From the NCBI GenBank assembly GCA_963743825.1, contig CAVURC010000015.1:62001-126000 (forward strand): DNA of 64,000 bases, given 5' to 3'. Positions 51,010 to 63,100 of the stretch are shown one piece after another (position 1 is the stretch's first letter; the number at the start of each line of letters is the position of its first letter). Under the pieces are notes generated by a model. It saw nothing but the letters and a program-made list of their open reading frames with translations, was not told the origin of the DNA and made no database searches. This DNA is from Sva-07 sp963743825. Lineage in GTDB: Bacteria > Actinomycetota > Acidimicrobiia > Acidimicrobiales > Ilumatobacteraceae. The position numbers and the translations under genes were made by a program.

Positions 51010-52231
51010 ATGATGGCATTCGAGCCGACGATCTCCGGCCGGTGCGACGACGATTTCATCGCTGTTCGCGACGCCTTCCGCCAGAACTTCGTCGAGCGCG
51101 GCGAGGTCGGTGCGGCGCTCTGCGTCATCCGTGACGGCGAGGTGGTCGTCGACGTGTGCGCAGGATGGGCGGACGAAGGCCGGACCCGCCCGTGGACGCA
51201 CGACACGCTCGTGAACTTCTACTCCGTCGGCAAGGCGATCGTGGCGACGCTCGTGCTGCAGTTGGTCGACCGGGGCATCATCACGCTCGACACGCGCGTC
51301 GCCGACATCTGGCCCGAGTTCGCAGCCGGCGGGAAACACGACGTGACCGTGCGCCACGCCCTGTGTCATCGAGCAGGGGTTCCCGCGATTCGGCAACGCC
51401 TGACCGATGACGACCTCTTCGACTGGCCCGTGATGGCCGATGCCCTGGCGGCGACGGAGACATGGTGGCCGATCGACACACGCCACGCCTACCACACGAA
51501 CACGTACGGCCATCTCACGGGCGAGATCATCCGCAGGGCAACTGGCGAGATGCCCGGAACCGCACTGCGCCGAGTCGCCGACGAGATCGACGCCGACGTC
51601 TGGATCGGCGTGCCGGACGATCACCACCCGCGTTGCGCCGACGTGATCTGGGCGCCGAGCAGCCACGTCGATCCGACCGCCATCGACACGTCGGCGCTCG
51701 ACGGCGACGCACTGATGAACGTGCTCGCCCACTTCAATCCACCCGGCTACTCGTCGATCGGACTGGTGAACACGGCGCGATGGCGGTCGGGTCAGGTTCC
51801 GTCGACCAACGGGCACGGCACCGCCCACGGGTTGGCGACGTTCTACTCGGCGCTCCTGCAAGCCGATCGACTCCTGTCGCCGCGACCTGCTGACGCTCGC
51901 CACCCGGCCGCAGTCGAGCGGCATGTGTCCGATCCTCGGCGAGGACGTCGTGTTCGGTCTGGGGTTCGTACCCACGACAGCACGCCGGCCGCTCGGAACG
52001 AATCCGCACAGCTTCGGCCACTTCGGCACCGGCGGCGCGCTGGGTTTCGCCGACCCCGACACCGGCATCGCCTTCGGGTACGTGATGAACCACGTCATCC
52101 CGCGATGGCAGAGCACCAGGAACCGGGCACTGATCGACAGCCTCTACGCCGCTCGACGTCGCCGTCGTGAGGCGTCGCGACGTCAGCCGGCCGGCTCGAC
52201 GCGCCACACGTCACCGTCGGATCTGACGTAG
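51010..52231 (+). CDS. beta-lactamase-family serine hydrolase (frame broken near 51880)
   Basis: About 406 residues of the class C beta-lactamase/EstB type. From ATG 51010: FVERGEVGAALCVIRDGEVV, then the catalytic TLVNFYSVGKAIVATLVLQL (Ser-Val-Gly-Lys), ITLDTRVADIWPEFAAGGKH, and HAYHTNTYGHLTGEIIRRAT with the Tyr motif. Near 51880 an extra C moves homology to another frame: RDLLTLATRPQSSGMCPILG, DVVFGLGFVPTTARRPLGTN, SFGHFGTGGALGFADPDTGI, AFGYVMNHVIPRWQSTRN, ending at 52231. Such enzymes are usually esterases or peptidases and not true beta-lactamases. The 3' end overlaps the convergent metallo-hydrolase gene by about 50 bases. A remnant of the same family lies at 14050-14278. Confidence 0.85.
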
Positions 52232-53028
52232 CCGGCGCACGGCTCCCAGTGTGTTCCGAGCACCAACTCGTCGGTGTCGGCGCGCTCACGGAAGAAGGCA
52301 CGGCGCGTGGCTTCGGCCCGCCGGGCTCGGTGTCGAACGGGCTTCCCCACTCCGGATGCGCTGCCTGGCAGACCATGTGCGAGAGATCGCCGGTGATGAC
52401 GGCCCGCTCGACCCGCGCTCTCGATCACCACGCTGACGTGGCCGGGCGTGTGCCCGGGTGTCGGCGTCAGCGACACGTGCGAGGTCAGCTGCGCATCGGT
52501 GGCAACCAGATCGACCAGATCGGCATCGATCACCGGCTGGATCGAATCGGCGCGCAGCACCTGATCCATCCCCGAATCGTCGCGTTGCCAGTGCTCCCAT
52601 TCGACGTCGGCGAAGAGGTAGCGGGCGTTCCGAAACGTCGGAACCCACGCCCCGTCGACCAGACGGGTGTTCCATCCAACGTGGTCGACATGGAGATGGG
52701 TGCACAGCACCGTGTCGATCGACTCCGGCGGGAAGCCGGCAGCGGTCAGGTCGTCGAGGAACGGACCCGAGCGCATGCTCCACGACTCGACCGGCCGCTG
52801 CTTGTCGTTGCCGAGGCACGTGTCGACCAGGATGCGCCGCCCCTCGCTCTCGACGACCAGCGCCCGGATCGTCATGTGGACCTTGCCCTCCGGCGTCGCA
52901 TAGTGCGGGACCATCCACCCGATCTCCTGGATCCGATCGGCGGTCGCGTCGGGCAACAGCCAATGGGCAGCCGACGTCGTCGTCAGCTCCGCGATCTCCG
53001 TGACCCGTACCTCGCCGATCGTCCACAT
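52183..53028 (-). CDS. metallo-beta-lactamase fold hydrolase (two compensating frame breaks)
   Basis: The 281-residue frame starts MWTIGEVRVTEIAELTTTSA and has HYATPEGKVHMTIRALVVES, ILVDTCLGNDKQRPVESWSM, and the metal motif SIDTVLCTHLHVDHVGWNTR (His-x-His-x-Asp-His, about residue 107). LTPTPGHTPGHVSVVIES carries the next His ligand. The expected strand with the next metal Asp (RAVITGDLSHMVCQAAHPEW, then GSPFDTE) is in another frame between about 52330 and 52425, so two indels of opposite sign flank it; the original frame resumes with ATRRAFFRERADTDELVLGT, HWEPCAGYVRSDG. Members include lactonases and other esterases of this fold. No ribosome site is seen before the ATG at 53028. Confidence 0.83.
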   Translation of the reverse strand: MWTIGEVRVTEIAELTTTSAAHWLLPDATADRIQEIGWMVPHYATPEGKVHMTIRALVVESEGRRILVDTCLGNDKQRPVESWSMRSGPFLDDLTAAGFPPESIDTVLCTHLHVDHVGWNTRLVDGAWVPTFRNARYLFADVEWEHWQRDDSGMDQVLRADSIQPVIDADLVDLVATDAQLTSHVSLTPTPGHTPGHVSVVIESAGRAGRHHRRSLAHGLPGSASGVGKPVRHRARRAEATRRAFFRERADTDELVLGTHWEPCAGYVRSDGDVWRVEPAG

Positions 53029-53048
53029 GGATCCGAGATACCAGCCGA

Positions 53049-56000
53049 TCAGGTCGGCAGCGTGAAGTACCCGCTGTTCGGAGCCCTGTCCAGGAATCCG
53101 ACCCCGGGGTCCTTCGTGCCGTTCTGCACCTCGGCACGCCAGTACAACGTAGTGCCCCGGGCACACCCGACTTTGGCGAGGTCGATGACGAAGTCGAGCG
53201 TCTTCGGGTCTCCCGGCCTGATTCCCGCCGACTTCAAGGGCGTTCCCGTGATCTTGCCCGCCGACCACTTCACCTGGGTTCCCGACGCGTTCGGCGACGT
53301 CGCCAACTGCAGTCGATACTGGGTCCCATCGTTGGAGATCGTTCCGGCCACGGTGATGGAGATCGTGGCCGTTCCATCGGCGTTGACCTTCGCCGCGCAC
53401 CGGATGATGTCACCCTTCGCCTGTGCTGCGTCGCCCTGCGGATCGCAGAGCGGATCGACCACCGTGTAGGTGTACGACTGGGCACTCGACACGTTCCCGG
53501 CGTTGTCCGTCGCCGAGACGACGAACGTCAGATCGGCGCCGGCCGTCGAGGTGTCCAGGTAGACGGTGAGCGACGCCTCGTCGCCCGTGACCAGATCAGT
53601 CTCGCCACCACACGTCACCGACTTGAGACCGGAACCACCCGTGTCGGTGAACGTACACGTCACCGGCACGACCTGATCCTTCGTGAACGGACCCGCCGGC
53701 AACACCGCCGTCGCCGTCGGCTTCGCCTGATCCGTCACCGAGTAGTCCCTCGTCTCGGTCGTGTTGTTGTTCGCGCCATCGGTTGCCGACACCGTGAACT
53801 GCTGATCGGAGTCGAGCGTCGACGTGTTGACATTCCTGGTCACCGTGAACGAAGACGGGCTCCCCGACACGGTGATCGGCGCGCCACCACACGTCACCGA
53901 CTTCAATCCGGAACCACCCGTGTCGGTGAACGTACACGTCACCGGCACGACCTGATCCTTCGTGTAGGGACCAGGAGGAAGCTCGGCGCTCACCGTCGGC
54001 TTCGCCTGATCCGTGACCGAATAGTTGAAGGTTTCGATGATGTCGTTACCGGCGGCGTCGGTCGCCGACGCATTGAAGACCTGATCGACGCCGAGCGTCG
54101 ACGTGTCGACGTTGACCGTGACGGTCTGCAGGTTCCCGGTGGCAGGTGACGTCGTGCCACCACACGTCACCGACGTCAGACCGGAACCGCCGGTATCGCT
54201 GAACGTGCACGTCACCGGCACGGTCTCTCCGACCCGGTACGGACCGGCAGGGATCGGGTCGACGGTGGCGGTCGGCTTCGCCTGATCCGTTGCCGTGTAC
54301 TTCACACTGGCGATCGTCTCCGTCCCGGCGCCGTCCGTCGCCGACGCCGTGAACTCCTGATCGGGGCCGAGCGATGCGACGACGAACGAGGTCGAGATCT
54401 CCGTCGCGCCGGTTCGGTTCTCCGAGCCACACCTCACCGCTGCGAGACCGGAGCCACCAGCGTCGGCGAAGCGGCACGTCACCGGCACGACCTCGCCGAT
54501 GAAGTACGGGCCGGCCGGGAGCGGATCGAACGACACCGTCGGCGCCTGCTGATCCGTGACCGAGTAGGTGTACCGCACGGTCGTGCTGTTGCCGGCCTTG
54601 TCGGTGGCCGAGACGAGGATCTCCTTGTCGACGACGAGCGCTGACGTGTCGAGCGTGAGCGAGAGCGCGGTCTCGTTCGTCCCGACCGTCGAACCACACG
54701 TCACCGAATCCAGACCGGACCCGCCGATCTCGTCACCGAATGCGCAGGGCACGGTCACGACGTCGCCGATCTGCAGCGGATCCGACGGCACCACGGCACT
54801 CGCCGTCGGCTTCGTCTTGTCGACGTTGACCGGGAACCTGAACTCGTCGTCGCCGATCGTGACGACGACATCGGCCGTCGCAGCGATCTTGATCGGCGTC
54901 TCATAGGCGACTGCCGGCGCGTTGCCGACCTTGATCGTCGCGTCGAGAGCAGCATCTCCGAGAACGCCGAGGATCACCGGCGTCGTGTAGTAGCCGGAGC
55001 CGGAGGTGCCCTCGACACCCGACAAGATGACGGCGCTCTGGCTCTCGGTGTCCTCGTTGCCGGCGAAGTCCTGCCCGCGCACCGTGGCCAGCTCGAACGG
55101 ACCGATCACTTGAGCTGGCCCGCCCGAGGGGTCGGTGACCGTCAGGTTGTAGTCAGTCGTGGTCACCGCGCAGTTGGACGCAGTCGCAAGGTCGAGATCG
55201 CGAAGTCCGGAACCCGGTTCCGGGTCCGTGCACGTCTTGACGACCGGCGAACCGAACGTGTCATCCACCGACAGCACGGCGATCGGAGTCTCGAGATCCA
55301 CGATCGGCTTCTGCGTGTCGACCGGCACGACCAGCTGAATCGGCGTCGCTCCTGGACCGGTGATCACCACGGTGTTCGACCCCTGCGTATCGAGCGGGAT
55401 CGGGGCGGTGTACGTGACCGGGGCCGCACCGTTGATCTGCACGGTATGGGTGTTCACACCCACCGATGCGCCCTTGAGTTCGACGTTGGCGGTCCCGAGG
55501 AACCATCCGTTGTCGCCTTCGGGGCCGGTGACGAATGCCACCGCCTCAGCAGCCTGGCCGCCGGACACGTAGTTCTGGCCCTTGTTGGCCGTGGCCGACA
55601 CGTTGCCGGCACCATCGACAGCCTGGACGAAGAACACGCCGCCGGCTCCGACGCCGGGAAGGCCACCGCTCCATTCGGTTCGAGCCGCGTTGGCCGGGAA
55701 CATCTCGACGGGAATCCAGTTGCGGCCGTCGAAGTACTGGATCAGCACTCGCTTGACGCCCGTGCTGAACACATTGCCGCCACTGCCGTCCGGTGTACCG
55801 GGATCGGTCACCGAGGCTCGGAGCAGCAGATCGGTCGTGTTCGGAAGTGCGCCCGGCACGCCGCTGGCACTGACGTCCTTGAACTGCGGACGCACGACAT
55901 CGCGCGTGTCGCTGGGGGCGTAGTAGGTACGGACGTCGAACGAATCGATCAGCAACTGCTCGTTGTCGTCACTCGAGTTGTACTGGGCGGGGACGACGAC

Positions 56001-59000
56001 GAGCTTGCCGCGCGGTCCGTTCGGTGTCTGCTCGGTGTGCACGGTGGCGAACGCCGTCGGGAAGATCAGCACACCCGTGTCAGGCGGCGTCTCGGTGACA
56101 GTGTTGTCGACCACGGCGCGAGCGATGGTCGGATCGTCGAGGTTCACTTCGCTACTGATGAGCGACTCGATGACGGCACCCCGGGCGATGAGCCCGGAGC
56201 CGGCCGGGGCCGTGACGTCAGCGGTGAACTTCGGCTGGAGGGGATTGCCGTCGGAGGCCTCCAGACCACCTTCGGCCACTGTGCTGGCGCTGCCGTTGGT
56301 GAGCGTTGCCTGGTTGATGGCGTAGTAGCTCGTGCCGTCAGCGCCTGCCTTCGACGCAAACGTCACGGTCGTCCCGATCGAGGCGCTGTCGAGCCCGGTG
56401 AGCGGATCGATCGTCGTCTGCTGCACCGCCGAGGCGGCCGGCGGCACCGTCGGCGAGGTGCCGGTCAGCGAGTACATCGGCACGCCGTAGACCGTCAGCT
56501 GCATCTGCGACTTCTCGTCGTACGGATCGATCTCGATCTGACTCGAGAAGTACTGCTGTTTCGCGTAGGCAGCCGCCTGGCCGACGGTCGAGCCGTTGAG
56601 TTCCAACAGATCGGAGAAGTTGGCGAGCAACTCCTCGGAGTACCCGATGACCGGTTGGTCGAGGCCGTAGCCGTAGCCGGTGTTGGCGAGATAGAACGCC
56701 GCCGCACCACCGGCGAGCGACTTTGACCACGAATCGGTGCGAGTCGCGCGGCGTACGGCTGGTTCAGGCCGGCATGACACCCGGCGGTGAACATGACCGC
56801 TCCGTTCACACCGGACGGGATCACGACCTCCGGCTTGACGACTTCGGAGGCCGACGGGTTCGCGCCCTGGGCATCGCCGGCCGCGGACAGCAGGAGGCCC
56901 TGGTCCATGTGCGCGTTGATCGATGCCACCTTGAGGTTGGCGCCGCTGTCACCCGCTGCGAGTCCGGTGCGGAGCTGCGCGGCGGTCCAGTCGGCGGGTC
57001 CGTTCGGGACGTCGCTGATCAGGGTCTGGCGGTTGGCGGTGACGCCGGCCAGGTTTTCGTTGATCTGGAGGGCGGCGTCGGACAGGAAGTCGTAGCCGGC
57101 GGTGTACGCACGCTCGACGTTGATCTTGCCCCCTGCGTCGACGAAGCGGTTGATCTGGCCGGCGATGTCGGCTGCGCTCTCGACGAGGCGGCCGACGGCA
57201 CGGTCGGGGGTGAAGTAGAGCCGGTTGAGGAACGGCCACGGGTCACTGTCGGCGTAGATGTCGTCGGTGAGGAGATTCTGGGTCGAGAGTGCTGCCGTCA
57301 GGGCGTTCTGTCCGCCGACGGTCGACGCGTAGTTCGCCTCGTTGGCGATCAACGTCGTGTCGGGGGTGCGGTACATGGGCAGCTTGTCGTCGCCACCGAT
57401 CAGCATCACGTGACTGACGTTTCGGGTCGCGGCCTGGGCCTGGATCGCGCTGGCCACGCTCTCGGCGACGGCGTTCGCGATCGACACCGAGCAACTTCCC
57501 TGTTGGGTGGTCCAGTCGGACCCGGAGGTCGACACCGTCGCCACCTGGATCCCACCACGCGTCGACCAGAACGTCTGGAGCCGTGCGAGTGCGGCGTCGA
57601 TCGTTGCCTGATCGTTGGTGGAGAACCGGCCCTTGGGGTAGACGACGATCGTGTCGCCCGTGCCGCTGAAGCTCACGTTGGTGGTCGGTGGGACCGTACT
57701 CGCGGGGCACGGATCGGAGAACTCGGTGACGGCGATGCGCATCACGTAGTCGGTGCTCGCCCGGTTGAACCCGCTGACCTGCACCCGGAACTTGCTGGTG
57801 TCGAGCGCGGTGAACCCTTCGGCGACCTCGGGGGTCGGGCCACGGGTCGCAGACACGTCCTCGACCAGCTTCGACTGATCGATCGGCACGTCCTCGAGGG
57901 TTTCGGACTCGCTGTTGGTCACGCCCTCGTCGCCGTCACCCCCGGAGAACCGCAGGCCGGTGCCGGAGAACCGCAGGCCGGTGCCGGAGAACCGCATCCC
58001 CGTGCCGGAGAACCGCAGGCCGGTGCCGGCCGAGCGGTAGAGCACGAGGTCGGCGTCGTTGGTGAGGTTCGACAGACGGACCGCCACGTGGCTGCCCGGT
58101 GCTTTCCCGGTCACGTCGACGTCGTAGGAGTCGATCGCGCCGCTCGCAGCGTTCGCGAAGTACAGCACGTCGGGCTTGACCGGTGGCGGGCTCTGACCTG
58201 CCCACGGATCGGTCACGGTGATCGGGAACGGCTTGGCCGCGGCCGTGCCGGCCTTGACCGAGAACGACCCCGACGTCGGCGCGCCGGCGCCGACCAAGCC
58301 CTTCGGGCGATAGGTGAGTTGCAGGCCGACCGTCTGGAAGCTGGTGCTCCCCGAGGTCGTCACACGGAACGTGACCGGGCCGGTACCGGTCTGCGCGACG
58401 GTGCAGGTCCCCGCAGTGGTGGTGCACGTGGGACTTCCCGTGGCGAGGACGAAGCCGCTCGGGACGGTCGCCACGACGTCGGTGGCGCCGGCGCCGACCT
58501 GACTCCAGCTGCTGGCGAAGCTGACCGGGGCGCCGAACGCGTACTGGCGCACGTCGAAGCCGGCGCTGAGATCGAGCTGTTCCCACGGGACGTTGAGGGC
58601 GTCGATGCCACGCACGAGATACGACGCCAACGTGTCGCCGGCCTGAGCCGGGACGAAGAGATCGTTGCCGGCGCCATCTGTGAGCAGGTCGGCCAGCACC
58701 GAGTCGGGATGGAGCGTGATCCCGGCGAGCGGGAGACGGTCGAGCGGCAGGTTGTCGCTGCGCAGGCCGGCGAGGTTCAGCGCCAGGACGGTGGCGTCAC
58801 CGATGTCGGCATCGGTGCACCCGGCGAACTCCGGGTCGATGATCGCGCACCAGGTCTGCCCTGCCGGGAGCGGAATGTCGACGAGGCGGGTGTTGCCGAG
58901 CAGGAGGCCGACGAGGCTGACGTTGCGCAGCACATTTCCGGTGGGATCGAGATCCAACAAGCTCATCGATGCGAGTGCGGCGATGACCGGCGGTGCCGGG

Positions 59001-60028
59001 TTGGTGAACTCCCGGTTCAACGCGTCGAGCAACTGGCCGAAGGTGACGTTCTGTGGTGGGAAGCCCTGGTATTGGCCGACCGCGACGAACACGTCGTCCC
59101 AGGTGAAGCCCGCCGGAGGCTGCAACTCGCTCAGTGGCACGTCCCAGGCCGGGAGCTCACTGAAGCGCAAACCGGTGCCGGAGAAGCGCAGACCCGTCCC
59201 GGAGAAGCGCAGACCCGTACCCGCCGACCGAATGTTCACCAGCGCGCCGACGCCGTCGCCGCTGAATCGCAGACCGGTACCGGAGAACCGCAGACCGGTG
59301 CCGGAGAACCGCAGGCTGGTGCCGGAGAACCGCAGGCTTGTGCCGGAGTATCGCAGGCCGGTACCGGCGACCTCAGGTGTCGGCGAGAATCGGAGGCCCG
59401 TCCCGGAGAAGCGCAGCCCGGTGCCCGAGAAGCGCAGCCCGGTGCCGGAGAAGCGCAGGCTCGTCCCGGAGAACCGCAGCCCGGTGCCCGCATCGTTGAC
59501 GAGATCGGCGCCGGCAACCCGGTTGAGCAACGACGCCGGCAACGACGCCAGCGGGATGTCGCTGACGGCGACGCCGCGCGCTCCCTCGACCGTGTTGGTG
59601 CTCGCAGATGTCGTCGGTGTGTCACGACCGTCGTAGCAGAACCGGACGCTGGCTATGGTCGTGTTGGATCCGAAGAGCGTCGGCGCCTTCAGCCCGGTGC
59701 CGCTCTTGCCATCGACGTAGGTGTAGGTCTTCGAGCCCGCAATGCTCTGGACGATCACACGCTCGAGGCCGAACGTCGATGTCCAATCGAACACCTTGCC
59801 GGTCGTCTTGGTGATCTTGACCGTTTGACCCGGCAGTCCGGTGAGGTTGTACGTCCCCAGCGGTGCGGCTCCGTTGATCTGCACGCCGAGCAACCCGGAG
59901 TCGGCGCACTTCGGTCCGAGTTCGGAGAAGGTGGCCAGAGCCGTAGTTGCCGGTGACGCGACGACCGCCGTCGTCGCCACCATGGCGATGACGAACGCTG
60001 TCACTCCGAACCGTCGGGTGGTACCCAT
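53049..60028 (-). CDS. very large secreted C25 (gingipain-type) peptidase with Gly-Thr-Gly-Leu-Arg-Phe-Ser repeats and Ig-like repeats (frame broken near 56755)
   Basis: About 2,325 residues. It starts MGTTRRFGVTAFVIAMVATT followed by AVVASPATTALA, a signal peptide. Thirteen GTGLRFS-type heptads lie at about residues 180-290 in three blocks and four more at about 670-696; leucine-rich repeat-like stretches (LNLAGLRSDNLPLDRLPLAG) lie between. A C25 peptidase-like domain follows (VSHVMLIGGDDKLPMYRTPD, then INAHMDQG with His1040 and VMFTAGCHAGLN with Cys1084, the catalytic pair). After a one-base loss near 56755 it continues AAAFYLANTGYGYGLDQPVI. The C-terminal half has at least five Ig-like units (VVPVTCTFTDTGGSGLKSVT), ending GYFTLPT without an obvious sorting signal. 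GAGG lies ten bases before the ATG. It is divergent from the cyclase gene at 60151. Confidence 0.82.
53629..53685 (-). repeat. 57-base exact direct repeat, copy 1
   Basis: The stretch is identical base for base to 53908-53964. Both encode the core of consecutive Ig-like units (VPVTCTFTDTGGSG). Exact identity over 57 bases within older, diverged repeats suggests recent duplication or gene conversion. Confidence 0.85.
53908..53964 (-). repeat. 57-base exact direct repeat, copy 2
   Basis: Identical to 53629-53685. Sequence on both sides of the matched stretch differs between the two units. Confidence 0.85.
57941..58030 (-). repeat. tandem 21-base repeats encoding the second heptad block
   Basis: Four 21-base units (plus-strand form GGAGAACCGCAGGCCGGTGC) encode Gly-Thr-Gly-Leu-Arg-Phe-Ser-type heptads; one unit has Met for Leu. 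The units are nearly identical in DNA. Confidence 0.85.
59158..59490 (-). repeat. tandem 21-base repeats encoding thirteen heptads in three blocks
   Basis: Three blocks of five, five and three heptads (Gly-Thr-Gly/Ser-Leu-Arg-Phe/Tyr-Ser) are separated by short unique spacers (PTPEVA and GDGVGALVNIRSA). Units alternate between CCG and GCG or CCC variants, which points to repeated local duplications. In-frame expansion by slippage would keep the protein intact. Confidence 0.88.
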
Positions 60029-60048
60029 CTGATTGCCGCCTCACTACC

Positions 60049-60069
60049 TGATCAACGAAGTATTGATCA
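60049..60069. promoter_or_regulatory. inverted repeat in divergent promoter region
   Basis: TGATCAA (60049-60055) and TTGATCA (60063-60069) are perfect inverted arms around a seven-base spacer. The site lies in the ~120-base gap between the divergent C25 peptidase and cyclase-homology genes, about 20 bases before the peptidase start. It is a likely operator for joint control. Confidence 0.5.
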
Positions 60070-60150
60070 TTCCCGACCGGGGCGATCGGTGTCAATGCCG
60101 ATGACGTAATCTGGATGTGAATTCTCAACACTTTGCAGTCAGGTCACCTG

Positions 60151-63100
60151 ATGAACTCGAGTTACGTCCACTACCTCCCGGCGACACTTCGCCAGCCCCA
60201 CCCCCACAGGTACTGGATCATGTCCGGAAGCGTGCTCTTCGCAGACGTCTCGGGATTCACGAAACTGTCCGAACGCCTCGCCGGACTGGGCAAAGCCGGG
60301 GCCGAGGAATTGACACTCATCCTCAACTCGACATTCACCGAATTGTTGTCTATAGCCCTCACGGAGGGTGGTGACTTGATCTCTTATGGTGGTGATGCGT
60401 TGTTGCTTGCATTCCCAGGTGAACGCCACGCCGAACGAGCAGTGCGCGCCGCCCTCGGCATGCGCGCCGCCCTCAAGGATCGGGGACCGATCCACACCGA
60501 CGCCGGCCAAGTGCGACTGAAGGTGTCACAGGGCGTGCACAGCGGCGACTTCCAGTTCGCCATCGCCGGGACGCACCAACGTGAGCTGATGCTCGTGGGC
60601 GCGGCCGCCACGACCGTCACCGCGATGGAGACCGCTGCCGACGCCGGGGACGTGCTGATCAGCCCACAGACCGCGGCGTACCTCCCGCCTGGTTGCATCG
60701 GAGAGGCGAAGGCAGAGGGGTTCCTCGCCCGCAAGCTCCCTCCGGACGGCCCGATCGAACCCGCACCTGCGATCGCCGACGTCGACCTCGATGCGTTCGT
60801 TCCACCTGCGATCCGGGCACGAATCGACGCCGATGACCTCGACGCCGAGCACCGCTTCGTGAGCGTCGCGTTCTTCCAGGTGCTCGACGTCGACCAGGCG
60901 CTCGACACGCGTGGGGCCGAGTGGACCGTCGACCAACTCACCACCATCGTCGATGCCGCAGCAGCCGCTGCCGCCACCCACGGTGCCTGCGTGCTCGCCA
61001 GCGACATCGCGCCGAACGGGGCGAAGCTGATCATCACCGCCGGTGCCCCCGAAGCAACCGAGGACGGCGAAGGGCGCATCCTCGCGACGTTGCGCGACAT
61101 CCTCGACCAGAGCTTCGAACTCCCGGTGCGAGCAGGAGTCCACGCGGGCCACGTCTTCGCGGGCGACGTCGGATCACCGGATCGCCGCGTGTACACCGTG
61201 ATCGGCGACGCCGTGAACCTCGCTGCCCGCCTCATGGGCAAGGCCAAGCCCGGCGAACTCATCGCCAGCAAGGCACTCGTCGAACACGCCGGACTCCGGT
61301 TCGAACAGGTGGCGCTCGAACCGTTCTTCGTCAAGGGCAAACGCCACGCGCAGTCCGCGTTCTCGATCGGTCGGCTGCTCGACCGCCACCTGTCGACGGA
61401 GACCGAAGTCGACGACGACGTCGGCTTCCTCGGACGAACCAGCGAACTCGAGCAACTTCATGACGCGCACGAATCGATGGTGAACGGTTCGGGTTGCGTC
61501 GTGGAGATCATCGGCGGACCCGGCACCGGCAAGACACGCCTCCTGCGCGAATTCATCACCACCCATCCCGACAACCCGGGTCATCCGGGTCACCTCCGAG
61601 CCCTACCAGTCGAGCCGACCGTTCTTCGCCGCACGGCTCGTGCTGCGGTCCGTGCTCGGCATCGACCAGACAGCGGATCGGTCCGAGGCCGGACGACATC
61701 TCCGCCGGCGCATCGCCGAGGTCGAGCCACAGTTCGAGCCCTATCTCCCTCTGCTCGCCCTGCCGATCGATGCCGACGTCCCCATGACACCCGAGATGGC
61801 GCAGCTGGCACCCGAGTTCAGGAACCGGCTGCTCAACGACGTCGTCGCGCGGCTCCTCACGCTGATGATCGACCAACCGGCGATCATCATCTTCGAAGAC
61901 GCCGGGTTCATGGACGACTCGTCGGCCGACCTCTTCACGCACGCACTCACGAACATCGATCGTCGACCCTGGATGGTGCTGATCTCGCGGCGCGAACAGG
62001 CCAGTGGACTCCATGGCGGTCGCGGCTTTCCCGTCACCTCACTCGAGCTCCACCCCCTCGATCAGGACGAACTCCTCGCGCTCGCCCACCAGTTGTGCGA
62101 GCACGCACCGATCCCATCCGACGAGTTGTCGGAGCTCGTCGAGCGCGCCGGCGGCAACCCGCTCTTCCTGCTCGAACTGGTGAGAGCGCGGATGGAGGCA
62201 GGGCGAACAGGCCACCCTCCCGTCCACGCTCGAAGGGATCATCGCATCACGACTGGACCGACTGGCCGCAGGCGACCGGCGGATCCTCCGCCACGTCGCG
62301 GTGCTCGGCGATCGATTCCCCCCGGACCTGGCCTCGACGGTGCTGTCCGACCTCGTGCCTGAGATCATGGACCAGAGAGCGTGGCATCGCCTCAGTGAGT
62401 TCCTCGTCGACGAGCAAGGGGACGTCCGGTTCAGCCACAGCCTGCTCCGTGAGGTGGCCTACGAAGGGCTGCCGTATGCACGACGCCGCGTCGTCCATCA
62501 CCGCTTCGCCTCCCACCTCGAGGAGCAACCGGGCACACCCGATGCGCTCCGCCTCAGCCTGATGGCCCTCCATTTCGACTACGCCAACACCACGTCGAAG
62601 GCCTATCGCTACAGTCGCCTTGCCGGCGACCGAGCACGTCTCAATGGCGCCAACCCGGAAGCAGCGTCCTTCTTCGAACGCGCCCTCGACAACGCCAGAC
62701 GGTCCGGCGACGTCGGCCAGGAAGAACTCATCGACGTCGCCGAAGCCCTCGGTGACGTCGCCGAACTAGCCGCCCGATACGACAAGGCGGCAGCCGGCTA
62801 CCGGATGGCGCGCCGGATCGCCACCGACGACGTCGACACGCTGACCCGGCTCGCCCGGAAAGAGGGATTGCTGCGCGAACGAACCGCTCGCTACCGCTCT
62901 GCGCTCACCTGGTTCCGCAAGGGTCGATCGCTCGCCGACTCGCTACCCGAACCCGACGCATCCTCGCAACGGGCAGAGCTCTTCGTGGCAATCGCCGGCG
63001 TGAAGATGCATCAGGGACGACTCCGGTCGTGCATCACCTGGGCCGAGCGGGCACTCGACAACGCCGTGGTTGCGGGAAACCGACGCGCCGAGGCCCACGC

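Noticed and set aside
56723..59956. 1,077-codon plus-strand frame rich in Gly-Glu-Pro-Gln-Ala-Gly repeats
   Set aside because: It is the shadow of the 21-base repeats of the C25 peptidase gene on the other strand. Its Arg/Gly-rich composition is typical of antisense frames in high-GC DNA.
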